Assembly (NCBI RefSeq): GCF_014529535.1
Contig: NC_050736.1
Coordinates: 2,790,001 to 2,854,000 of the forward strand
From: Bradysia coprophila
Lineage: Eukaryota > Arthropoda > Insecta > Diptera > Sciaridae
Length of the DNA: 64,000 nucleotides
Direction of reading: 5' to 3'
Shown here: piece by piece, positions 13,325 to 24,477 of the stretch
How the letters are laid out: each line of letters begins with the position of its first letter
Position numbering within the stretch: the stretch's first letter is position 1
The notes under the pieces: model-generated
Told to the model about the DNA's origin: nothing
Databases searched by the model: none
The model's input: the letters and a program-made list of their open reading frames with translations, nothing else
Made by a program: the position numbers and the translations under genes

Positions 13325-14356
13325 ATGTCAGATCATATGTCCGGGGGCGACGTTGCTGCTGGTGGTTCAGAACCTACTCATTCGTCGAACACTATTCATA
13401 AACAGCTCGATGAAATGGTCCAATGTGTAGCATCAGTTCTGGAAAAGAGTACTCAATTCCAATTGCTCTCTCGGATGCCGACTGACGTTCGCAAGCGTGT
13501 ACGAGCCTTACGGAAACTCCAGATGCAGACCAGCGTTATCGACATGGAATTGCATAAGAAAGAATTTGAATTGGAAAAAGAGTTCCAAGCGAAACACGAA
13601 GAAATTTTTAAGAAAAGATTCGAAATAATTACGGGCATCTATGAACCAAATGACGAAGAATGCGACGTTCCGGATCCGGAAATTTTGAAACGAATCGATG
13701 AAAATACCGAATTATTTGCAAAATTGAAACAACGTAATATTCTAAAAGATGATGCTGATCAAACGGAAATCCGAAACATACAGACTGCTGGTATTCCACA
13801 GTTCTGGTTTCACATTTTATACTCTAATCCGACATTGGATTATCTCATTCACAAAGAGGATGAACCGATTCTCAAACATCTGATTGACATCCGAACGGTG
13901 TATAAGTTAGAGCCGCATTTCTCTTTTACATTAGAATTCGAATTTTCTCCGAATTTGTATTTTGAAAATTCGGTATTGACCAAGGAGTACCTGCTGAAAA
14001 TGAACCCGGATGATCTTGTAAACTATGAAGGACCCTCAATTTACAAAACCATCGGATGTGATATTTTATGGAAGACGGGAAAAATGGTTCGTCCTTCCGT
14101 TTTCGATTTCTTCGCCCCGCCGCAACTTCCGGAAGACGTGCTGGATCCGTCATACGAGGAGATAAAGAATATGCTCGAAAATGACTTTGAAATCGGTGAC
14201 TACGTTAAAGACAACATTGTTCCCAAAGCTATCTTATATTTCACTGGTGAACGCGATGACAGCGATCTGGACGAAAGTTTGGAATCGGAAGATGGGTTAT
14301 CCGCAGAATCGGATGTAGAAGAACAATTTGAAGGTGAAAATACATTGTCAATGTAA
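13325..14356 (+). CDS. NAP1-like nucleosome assembly protein, intronless
   Basis: A single exon of 343 residues. Members of the NAP family bind H2A-H2B (and often H1), shuttle histones and help assemble nucleosomes. Residues about 25-115 form the long dimerisation helix region (LRKLQMQTSVIDMELHKKEF, then ELEKEFQAKH). The core from about residue 155 has the family hallmarks GIPQFW, DEPILKHLIDI, FEFSPNLYFENSVLTKEY, IGCDILW, FDFFAPP and FEIGDYVKDNIVPKAILYFTGE, in the right order. The C-terminus is acidic and short (about 35 residues). Between the ILW strand and FDFF only about ten residues remain (TGKMVRPSV), so the basic hairpin that carries the nuclear localisation signal in canonical NAP1 is essentially missing. 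Lack of introns plus divergence suggests a retroposed paralogue, like the testis NAP1 copies known in Drosophila. It converges with THOC6, with 264 bp between stop codons. Confidence 0.9.
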   Translation: MSDHMSGGDVAAGGSEPTHSSNTIHKQLDEMVQCVASVLEKSTQFQLLSRMPTDVRKRVRALRKLQMQTSVIDMELHKKEFELEKEFQAKHEEIFKKRFEIITGIYEPNDEECDVPDPEILKRIDENTELFAKLKQRNILKDDADQTEIRNIQTAGIPQFWFHILYSNPTLDYLIHKEDEPILKHLIDIRTVYKLEPHFSFTLEFEFSPNLYFENSVLTKEYLLKMNPDDLVNYEGPSIYKTIGCDILWKTGKMVRPSVFDFFAPPQLPEDVLDPSYEEIKNMLENDFEIGDYVKDNIVPKAILYFTGERDDSDLDESLESEDGLSAESDVEEQFEGENTLSM

Positions 14357-14375
14357 ATTGTAAAGTAATCAATGG

Positions 14376-14381
14376 AATAAA
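14376..14381 (+). terminator. Polyadenylation signal AATAAA of the NAP1-like gene
   Basis: AATAAA starts 20 bp after the stop codon at 14356, giving a very short 3' UTR. It keeps the transcript end clear of the converging THOC6 gene. Confidence 0.6.
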
Positions 14382-14619
14382 TCAAATCAACCGTACAATT
14401 ACTTACATTAAAATTAGTGATAGCATCAAAGCCTCTTCTGGCTGTGCTGCTGTCTGTGAAGTAGTGCTTCAATTCTTGGGATATTGATCTTTCTATACTG
14501 ATTTAGCAAGTTCACCTTTTTTGTTAACACGAAATCGTCATTCTCTTATAATAATTGATATTATCTGTGTACTTCAAAGAAAGAACTTCTATCCTACTCT
14601 GAATGTGAGTAATGCAAAA

Positions 14620-14625
14620 TTTATT
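14620..14625 (-). terminator. thoc6: Polyadenylation signal overlapping the THOC6 stop codon
   Basis: On the minus strand the last codons read GAC AAA TAA A, so the stop codon lies inside AATAAA (14625 to 14620). If this hexamer is used, the 3' UTR is only the 15-30 bases to the cleavage site. It fits the closeness of the converging NAP1-like gene; I saw no better-placed AATAAA before the NAP stop. Confidence 0.5.
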
Positions 14626-15741
14626 TGTCGTATAAATTGAGAACAATGTCCTTATAATTGAAGTTCGTGCAGATGTCCAAATTTTTGCTCGCTCCTGCAA
14701 TGGACATTATTTTGAACGGATCGTTTTGATAAACGACACTGTACACGGCTGGTCCAGACACTGGTATTTCACTGGTAGTTTCACCGTTCAGTGTGAATTG
14801 GTGCAATTTGCTTGAATCACCTGCCACATACACCGAATCTTCCAAAAATCCAGATACTTGCGCTTTGCCAGGATAATTATAAACGGTTGTACACTCCAGT
14901 GATCGCAAATGCCATAGCGAAAACTTAGCGCCCCCACCGCAAACAATCCAATCGTCTGTTGCCGAGACTGTTCCAATCCACTTTCCCAACTCCGGACGTT
15001 GTAGTTTGCTGTTTTCGTATGGTTTTATTTGATCGGTGGACTGTTCTATACGTCTGTCCCAAAATTTGACGGTTCCATCTTCAGAACCGGAAAACAGTCG
15101 ATGATCTGTTGCCAAGCCGTATACAGATAGAACGTAGTCTGTGTGACCGTCAAATTCTCGTTCAACTACGCCACAGTCAAGGCGAATGGCGTAGATTTGA
15201 TTGTCGCCACAACCAGCGTATAAAAGCGAATTCGCTTTATCCAGCCAAAAGCTGTTCACCTCGATCCACTTGGAATCCACCGAATCCTTATTGCTTTTGG
15301 ACGACAGCTTTACCTCCCATACCTTCTTTGAAATTTCGTTTTTTATCCAAGAATAGCCAGTAACGGTAGCATTTCGAGTGCCGACAATAACGAAATTGTT
15401 GTGGAATGCCAGACTGTGTATTTGGCTACCCTTTTCAGCTGTTTCGAAAATCTGAACGGGACGAACGGAGGTCTGTCGAATTTCTTGGGATGCGGATTCA
15501 TTTGGCTCAGCGCATATGTGAGAAATGCTAAAAAAAATGTGAAAAACCTGTTACCAAAATAATTCCATTGAATGATGGTTGACAACAAAAGAAATTCGTC
15601 TGCAGGAATAGCTACCCTTCGAACTTACTTGTATACGAAAATTTCACCAAAATTGTTTCCAGCAAATAAATAGCAGCCGTCCGATGATATTGTCTGACAC
15701 AAAATCGTGTTGTAAAATATTTTCAATCTTTCCGGAAGCAT
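14621..15741 (-). CDS. thoc6: THO complex subunit 6 (THOC6), WD40 protein
   Basis: Two exons, complement of 15629-15741 and 14621-15527, give 339 residues, about the length of human THOC6. The intron (15528-15628) has GTAAGT and TTTTTTTTAG ends and splits an Asn codon. The start is the first ATG after an in-frame TAA five codons upstream. THOC6 is a WD40 propeller subunit of the THO/TREX complex, which couples transcription to mRNA packaging and export in the nucleus. Diagnostic stretches are AGNNFGEIFVYN near the N-terminus, HTDYVLSV, GSEDGTVKFWDRR, GKWIGTVSATDDWIVCGGG and LWHLRS; the last two match the family almost word for word. The gene is divergent from the dynein gene at 16.9 kb (about 1.2 kb between start codons) and convergent with the NAP1-like gene. 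Confidence 0.93.
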
Positions 15742-16926
15742 TTCGGAACGTGATTATTTGTTTGTTTATCTCAAAGCCTCGGCAATCTTCAAAACAATAC
15801 ACCGACGCACTTCGCCTGTGTATACATCCCATACAACACATCCAACTGTCACATTATTAGACTTTTTGAAGTAAAGAATCGAAGTTGAAAATGGCGAAAT
15901 CGATATCGAAATCGATCCGCTGCTACGAAGCGCAAAATTCAAATTTTTGTTATATTGCAGATCTGACTGTACCGTTGTATCATATCGTTTAACAAATACC
16001 TCCGGTGAATGTTTTTTTTTATTATAAATAATTAAATATTTGAATGAAAATGAAAAAGTGTTGCGAAGTGAAAATTATATCTGACAACTTAAAATACGCA
16101 AAAAAATTGAATTTTCATTTTTTAAGATAAATAAAAAGTCTGCTATCGGTGGTAGATAGATGATGCATATAAGTTCATGTAACACAACTCTCAATCCACC
16201 AAAAATCTAGTTTGAATGTTTATAAACATAGCTTGTATAGTGCAGTGCATGTAAAGCATGAACTTCGCTTGGCCGAACTAGTCATGCACATAATAAAATT
16301 TTATATTGTTGTTTTAACGAAACATTTTGCAATTGAAAGTGAGTACCGTAGGGTATTCGCAATTTTACAGTTTTATTCGTGTAAAGACAAGCACATTATA
16401 AATTGGTTTTTAATTTTATTGCAAAAATGTTTTATTTATTACGGATAATTGAATATCATTATACACAAATGATTAATTGATTCAATTTTTCACGGTATGG
16501 AACGATAAGTACCTACAGAAAACGATGATTTTGAAATGAAACCTCGGGTAAAACGTTACCCGATCAACTTTTTTCGTTTCGATGACAAATGTGCACAGCT
16601 CCATAGACTCGTCTTTAAAAATAATCGAATTGTTGGAAAATTGTAGAGTATAGTTACACCGGCAATTTATTATCATTCCCGTCATTTTTGTTTCATTTTT
16701 TTTTATTTATTGTTAGACATGATGGAAGATAAATGACGTTACACCAACGACAAGCTAACAGAGTGTAAAATTGTAAACTTTTCTTGTCCGTCACCATCAG
16801 CACTCGACGTTCAAAAATCAAGACCTTGATTTTCACAACCAGATTTTAATAGGCCGTTTGGATGTTCATTAGTTCTGCTTTTAATCAATTTGCCTTACAT
16901 TTTAATCAATCAAGAAGAACGGGAAA
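15742..16926. other. Divergent intergenic region between THOC6 and DNAI4
   Basis: 1.2 kb separating two start codons that point away from each other, so it should hold both promoters. It is AT-rich, without a clear TATA box, repeat or open frame that I can support. A short frame at 16212-16448 has no family pattern. Confidence 0.5.
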
Positions 16927-19903
16927 ATGAAGTCTTTCTCCAGCGTTTCCAATTCAGTAATATTTAAAAAATAATCTTTGCTTTTAGAGATATTTGAATA
17001 AGTAACTCTTTCAGCTAGATGCAATCCATCTCAAGAAAAAGTCCGTTAAAATTTCTACCATTCTGCCATTCCGCGATGCATCAGCAGTCAGCGTTGATTA
17101 CGATAGAAAACGCATGTCGGCGAGGAAGAGTCTTGCTTTTCAGGATAGGGGTGTGCTTGAAGCAATCAAAACACGAGATAAAGTTAAGGTAATTCGCGAA
17201 TATTCCGAGTCGTAGATCTTGTATACAAAAATCTGTATAAATATGAGTCCTGAGTAAATATCATAGTTGTACGGCTGCGCTGACACGATATTTTGTTCGT
17301 AAGACTTCTGTCATTCCTCTACCTTTATAGCAACAATTAATACCGAACGCATGCATTAGAATGAAGTTATTTGATCAATAATTGACTCGGGTTGTGCCTA
17401 ACCACAAACCATTCTCATTTTATTCAGATTGTTCAGAATGGTATAGACGTAACTCCCAAACATTTTGGTAAATTTAGATTTGATTTTGATATCAGTGATA
17501 CGGTTCCATCGGAGGGCATATCACTTTGGGGTGTACCAGGAGAACGACGCTCTACCACATCTACCATACATGCTGATTTGTACAAATCGTCACTGTCATT
17601 TACACGAAGAACAAGTACAATCGATATGGACACAATGTGTAACGAGGTTCGAAGAAGAGTTTTCTTGGTAAATTGGTTAGAGTTTCTAACTTTTCAGTAA
17701 TTTAGATCGAAATGGGTGGAGGTGTAATGGAAGACGATCGGCAATACTTTTTCAATGATGATGTCGACGAAGAGCCAGAACAGTCGTTTCTAAAAGTTAT
17801 TTTACGAGAAACTGACGATGTCGTTTTATATGAATGTAACAGTACAACTGTCCCAGCGGAATCTGAGGATGCAGCAACTGTCTTGGAAGACAATACAAAA
17901 TATGAATATTTAACTGTTGGTAAGGGAAAACATCGACCGACTTTGGATGCAGAAGTACGTAGTGTTTCCGTACAAATATTATCAATGGATGACTCATCAC
18001 AAATTATTTTAGACTCAAACATCTCTAGTGCTCATGAAGTCTGTGGGTGCTAATACCGAGCGAATTAAAACTGAAAATGCAGCCACGTTTGTATCAAACT
18101 TTGAAATGTACGATACGTACACTGATTTGGAACGAATTACAGAATCTGTTGATCTAGACACGGAAAATACACTTCAAATGACAACATACTCCAGAGATGG
18201 TTTCAACGTAATTGACGATATGTTACGGTAACGACTTATTTCTGTTCTTAGTGTAAATGAAACGACCACAACAACTCTTTGCAGAAGAAGTAAAAATTTC
18301 AAATTTTCTTCAATGGTCTTGCAACGACTTCTAGCTTCCAATATTTACCGCGAACAACAAAAACGTTTTCGCAACATGATCATGCCAGATCCGTTAGACT
18401 TGTCCATAAAATATCTGTACCGATTAGAACCGCTATGGACCTATAAAATGACCGAGACTATTGGCAAAGGAGTTTCTAGCCTCTCTTGGTGTCATGGCAA
18501 TTCTGACATTCTAGCCGTTGGTTATGGCGTTTACGATTTCGTTCCATATATTTACAGAACTGCGGGCTATGTAGCCATTTGGAGCATTAAGGTAAGACAC
18601 AATACATCCATCCATTCAGAATTTATTCTATTCGAAGCTTCTCTAGAATCCGGTGAATCCCGAACGTCGATATCGATTTGATCATCCTGTAACATCAGTT
18701 GAATTTTCAAAAGAAACTCCTCAGCTACTGGCTGTTGGATTTTTTAATGGAATGATTGAAGTACTAGATATATCCGATAGTGATACCGACTGTGTTGTCG
18801 CCAGAAGCCAGAGAAATGAATCAGCAAGCTTTGAGCCAATATGGGACATGAAATGGGTGTTAGGTAATCTGATTCTATAACACACTGATAATTTTCATAT
18901 TTTGCTCACTATTAATGTTAATCAGCTGGTACGGAAGAGGAATTACTAACTGTGTCAGAAGATGGGATCGTTATGAAATATAAATTGATCAATAGCCCCT
19001 ACTTACTTGGTCTGAGACAAATTAAACTAGACATGGTTTTGGGCGATGTCGAAGGGCTCGTTGTTAATAATATTCGTTCACTCGCAGTGATGGATAGGTA
19101 AAAGAAATAGTTTTTTTTTGAAAGGACATTTCCATATTCTCGTTTCACTTACTTAGGCAACCGCAAGCACTTTGCATTGAGATGCATCCAATACATAAAG
19201 ACATATTCTTTATCGGCACAAACGAAGGCTGTCTTCATAGATGCTCGACATTCATTCCTAATCAGTATTCGGGAATTCTTCGCGTCCATAAAGGATCCGT
19301 ATCCGGAATGGAGTTCTCGCCGTTTAGCCCGAAAATATTTCTAACGTATGGTAGTGATTGGTACGTCCGAATTTGGATCGAAGGAATTACGACACCTATC
19401 ATTGAGCTGAATAGTGGCTTTAAGCCGATTCGGTCAGCACATTGGTGCCCGAACCATTCAACGATAATTGCATGCACAACGAAATCGAAATTGAATATTT
19501 GGAACCTTCGGAAGTCCATTTTGAAGCCGGCTTCCACAAAGACATTTGAGTCTCCTTTGACTATATGCAGGTATTTTTAGGATGTTTTGAAGTAACATTA
19601 CTGAGTTCACGTTATTCTTTTTTTCTTTTTTAAGATTCTCAAAGTGCGGCCGTTCTTTAGTTTATGGTATGTCTGATGGCAGCACCCATTGTAGTGCACT
19701 CGAGGTATTTAAAAAAAGAAGAAGTTTTTCTTGCTCTCTCTATAAAATTCCTATTATTCTTAAAGGATATGCCATTCCCTCCGCATTTTCAATACGATGT
19801 ATTAGAGGAAGTTGTACAAAGTGCTGTCAGATCGAGACCAGAACTTCAACTACAAGTCAAAATTCTCGGTTTTCTTGGTTATAACAAAGACAATAAAAAG
19901 TAA
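16927..19903 (+). CDS. Dnai4: Axonemal dynein intermediate chain, DNAI4/WDR78 type
   Basis: Eleven exons can be joined in phase: 16927-16956, 17015-17188, 17428-17667, 17706-17954, 18013-18227, 18285-18591, 18647-18863, 18926-19097, 19157-19570, 19635-19704 and 19766-19903, giving 741 residues. DNAI4 is an intermediate chain of the inner-arm dynein f/I1 module in motile cilia and flagella. N-terminal IVQNGIDVTP matches the family's DVTP motif. WD repeats start near residue 350 (SSLSWCHGNSDILAVGYG, then GYVAIWSIKNP, then PVTSVEFS) and continue through GMEFSPFSPKIFLTYGSDW and LNIWNLRKS. The tail DMPFPPHFQYDVLEEV is also family-like. Ten introns range from 38 to 239 bp and most are 55-64 bp. The tiny first coding exon (10 codons) and the 38-bp third intron are the weakest calls. 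Presence implies a fly with flagellate sperm or ciliated sense organs. Confidence 0.9.
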
Positions 19904-22265
19904 ATTAATTGTTCACAATACGAGCATGTAACCAGAACTTGGTGAATTAATTGACTCCCCATGTAATTCTATTTTGAAATCTTACTAATTCGTCGGATTT
20001 AATTATCATCACGAGTTGCCGTTCTATCGATGTCTTTTCGGTTGTAAATTCATCTCAGTTCATGTTCGTTTAATTAGATTAATAATTCATTTGGATTTCG
20101 TTGGTGTTTTATTGAGGAATTTTCTTGTCACTCATTTGTCTTAGGTATTCGTTTTTTTTGGTTGAGTTTGGACGATTTGAATTACAAATCCATTTTTCAT
20201 GCAACACTTTTTTGGAGAACAAAGAAGAATTTCTCATGGTAATATTGTGTTTGACGTTCTAGGCTGTAGATGGTAATTTAGTTGAACTGCCACTTCTGTT
20301 ATCTCATACAAATCAACGGGTCTATTTACGATATGAATGAATCAAATGAATATGAATACCAGTAACAACAGTAGCAACGCTGTGCTGACTCTTCCTAAGT
20401 TTTATTATTTATTTTTTTACTACAACTATCAATTATGAAAAGATTCATAAACCTTGTGATCACAATCCATATCAAAGTTACATTTGAATCTCGTCATCAT
20501 CATCATCATAACAATCATTATAATTATTATTTTCACTTATATCAGATTGATGAGTACTATGCCGAGGTATATGCTATATTTTATGCTTCGTTTTCCATAA
20601 AGTGTCTGCACCAGGTTCAATAAGATATATATGTGTGTGCTCACCAGCACTCACTTCCTATTTAATATTTTATCAAAATAACAACCGAGTACGTTAAGCG
20701 TACCGTACCGGTAAAAATTATCTCTTTTTTGTTTGTAAATTATGCAGAGGATCACCCAACCATTTCACATGTGTATTAAGTGGGACTTTTAAATGAGCTC
20801 TTTTACTCGGTTTTATGTTGGTTGGTTTTTATATTTTTATTCAATAACTGAAACAACGAACCATTTTTTTATAATAAAAAATTTACTTTTTGCATTTTAT
20901 TGTTGAATTAGAACTCGACACATTCGGATCGGATGGGTATAGCAGGAACATTCCAATTAATGTTATAATTTAAATTGATAATAAAACTCGTGATCTTGAA
21001 AAAGAAAATATTAGGATAGGATAGGACTTCTAAACAAACAGGAGAAAGACACGTGCCGGTCTTTGGTAGTGTAGAACGACGGACGTAACGTGGAAATATG
21101 TCGTCAGCCAGTAAAGCACGTCGATAAAAAAAGACACTGATTAAGTGAAAAATTTGCAGTGAAGGAAGTCCAACCGTCGTACCCGTTTAACATATGGTGC
21201 ATATATGGTTTTAAAATAATAAAAAAACAATTTTTACGAATTAACGCAGCAAAGAGGAAATAATAACATAATAAATTTCGCTGCTGTGACAATATATACT
21301 TTGAGGAGAACATTTATTTCAGTGATTACACATTTTTTCCTCGGTTCGCAAACGTTTGTGAGCACATTTTTGAAATTTATTAATGGTAATATAACTCGTC
21401 CTTGTATGGTTACAATAGTTTTGAAGAATTTTTGTGCAATTTCTTTGGTGTTATGACAGACAACATTTTTCAACGTTTTTTTGCTTGAAATCATTTTTTT
21501 TTGTACACTAATGTTTCCGTGTAAATCAATTTGAAAACGGGCATTTTAATTTATGTGACTTTATTTTTATGAGTGTTGACGCTTTTATTGGCAAAAGTGA
21601 TTAAAACGAGATCTTCGAATACCGCAAATAAACACATCTGTGTTTTACATCATGTTTTCGAAATTGCGTAAGAATGCAATATTTCCAGTGCCCTGTAAGT
21701 ATTGTTGTTATTTGTAACGATTTGTTAGCTATTTTAATTTCTATATGGAGATGGTCTAGTTTCTTTGGGAATAGGAGCTTTTGATTCGTTTTAAAATTTG
21801 TTGTGCTACTGAAATACTGAAAAAATAAATATTTCAGTTTTATTTTAATGTACAGACTGATACGTTTTCTCAGTTTCTGCACTCATAACTCATGTATGCT
21901 CGTGCACAACGTTCGAAACATATAAAATATGAGTTTACACTCTCAAAACTTTCAAGTGTTCAACACAAAGTTTTCACATAAAATATACTTCTTGCGATTC
22001 TCGCTACCATCTAATATTATATATGAAAGTGTGGCAAAATAGATCATCAAATAAACTTTAAAAAAATCTTTCAATTATAATTAGGAAGAGGTAAAATCTT
22101 AAAGGTAGCACTTGGTTGATTTTAATTGCAACAAAATAGAATTAATTTTAATAAAGCAGAACGTGTCTGTCTTAATATCATCCATACATTCATAAATTTA
22201 ATGACATATTTTTTGGTTGCTAACTATTGAGGACTGGAAGCTCATTAGCCTATAACCACGACAAA

Positions 22266-22467
22266 TTAACCTGTAACATACGGCTATCCACCTGTCATCG
22301 ACAACGACAACAAAAATAATGACAAGCTCTGGATTATATCGTCACTTATATAGTAAAATGTTAAAAAATTGAAGTACAAGATTTGAAATCTAGATTAAAA
22401 ATACGTTTATCGATGGAAGTAATAGACCCGATAATAATACTGCTCCTTGCCGTATGTAACAGGTTAA
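22266..22467 (+). mobile_element. TTAA-flanked MITE, copy A2 (complete)
   Basis: The cleanest copy, 202 bp including both TTAA sites. The left end is TTAA-CCTGTAACATACGGC and the right end is GCCGTATGTAACAGG-TTAA, which are inverted repeats of about 15 bp. Internal blocks shared with the other copies include GATGGAAGTAATAGACCCG and AATAATGACAAGCTCTGG. No coding capacity. TTAA target duplication and these ends point to a piggyBac-type transposase in trans. Confidence 0.8.
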
Positions 22468-23716
22468 AAAGCGCTAGAAGTTCCCTAACGAGAGTGGTTA
22501 ATTCTAGTGTAAATCTCAGCCGTAACATCACATACTCTAGCCCTCAAAACATGTGTACAAGAAAAAAAAATATTTCTAGTTTAATACGAACTGTTATATT
22601 GTCTTAAATATAGTTTATATAACCTCCGAATTTAATGAGCTACTCAATAGTTGAGCTCTTGATTTTGTAATATCATTCAAGGAAGTAATATATATTGCCG
22701 TTTCCAAAAGAATACAAATTTATATAGGCTTTTACATGTAAGTCATTTATTGGACTTAGGTCTAGACATGAAGTCACTCGTAATTGCTAGGCCCCACCTT
22801 TTGGGTGGGTCAGGCTCCTTGACTGAGGTAATTATTCAATAGATTTTCCTGGAGTTTTTATAAAATTCCAATTTTTACGCATTTTTGTGAGCTTTTTCTA
22901 TAAATTCCATTTTTTTTGCAAATTACTGAAAGCATTTTTTAAAAACTCCCATCATTTCGAACTCAGCGTTAAGGACATTTCAATTGATTTTCTGTCATAA
23001 GACCTTGACTTTCAGTCAAGGGAATAAATATAGCGCGAATACTGAAATACTTTGGCTCGTTCTGCTCAAGATTCCAGTGGGCTACATAACACATGTTAGA
23101 GAATACTCATTTTTTTCCTCGAATTTTCTATTTTAATTTCAATGAAGTTTGATCTTAAAGCTAGATGGAAAGGGAAATGTGCTTGGCTGGAAATGATTCT
23201 GCCAGTAACATTAAAGTTAAATTCTTTTCAAGAGTAATTAAAAATAAATAGAGTTTGCAATGAGTTGATTTTCGAAATTTTTCCTATTAAAAGAAATTAT
23301 ATGAAAAGTCTAACAGTAAACTGCTTATTAGAATTTAAATTAATGCAAACCACTCAACATTGAAGTATGTTTTATCTACCAGAGATCTTTTGCCATCTTT
23401 TTTTTTGTTACATTGCATCATTTGTATTTTGTTCCTAATTAAAAATGTGATAGAGATCTTGATTTGTGGTTTTATTATTATGCTTCGATCGTGTCTGTAT
23501 CTTCGAGTATTCACTTCTTTTTTCCGGATGTAATGTGATACTTACATTTATATACATTTGTGCATTGTACCTGACATTTTATATAAAACACACATTTGCA
23601 GAGAATATAAGTAAACAAAAGCATAATTACTTTTAACCACATCGACTTATTGCTTGACACAACAAAAAAATAAATTCCGCTAGATTACGTTCATATTTTA
23701 TATGCTTTCGATAGTC

Positions 23717-23912
23717 TTAACCGCTTACAGACCAGTATTATTATCGGATCTATTACTTCCATAGATCAATGTCTTTTCAATCTGGTGATTTCAAATCTTG
23801 TACTTCAATCTTTTTAGCATGCATGCTACTATAAGAGGACCATATTACCCACATTTTGTCATTATTTTTGACGTCGTTATCGATAACATTTGAATAGCCT
23901 TATGTGACACTG
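23717..23912 (-). mobile_element. TTAA-flanked MITE, copy A3, inverted
   Basis: Reverse-oriented copy. It begins TTAACCGCTTACAG, then carries the complement of the GTAATAGATCCGATAATAATACTGGTC block and the complement of the ATCGATAACGACGTCAAAA block, and ends near GCCTTATGTGACAC. The right TTAA has decayed, so this copy looks older than A2. Confidence 0.7.
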
Positions 23913-24477
23913 CTTCGTTGTCGTCGTTCTATCTAAAAAAAATCTCTGCAATAAAAAAGTCGGTTCTTAGCATTAACATAGAAAAAAGGCTTAAGGTTGG
24001 AGGCTGATGTTATAAGAATATTCCTTGTATTTCTTTTGTTAGCTTAAGACAAGAATTAGGCTTTCCTGGTGCGAGTTAAAACACATGCATCCATGTTTTA
24101 TAATTTCGAGGTTTTTTTGACATATGACCTCTGACACATTACTTTTGACGTATGACCTCTGACATATGAGTGTTAATGTACGGAGCATTGCTATGGTCTA
24201 ACACAAAATCTGAAGGTTGAGAACCGTCAAACAACAAGTTTTTCTAATGTTTTTGTGGCTAGATGGGAGTTTCGATAAATTTTTCCCTTTTTTCTTTGGA
24301 TACCACGTTCTGAATGATCTTTCAATCCCTACAACTAAATACACTGAAAACAGTCCATTTTTGGACTTCTTCAACAGCTATAACTCAAACAAAGTTTTGA
24401 AAGCTAGTATTCCTTCTACATTAAAGTAGTTTCAAAAAGCTCAAATATGTTTTAATTTAACCTTGGTTATCCTCATC

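Noticed and set aside
20435-20623. His/Asn/Tyr-rich open frame
   Set aside because: It is produced by simple CAT/ATT repeats.
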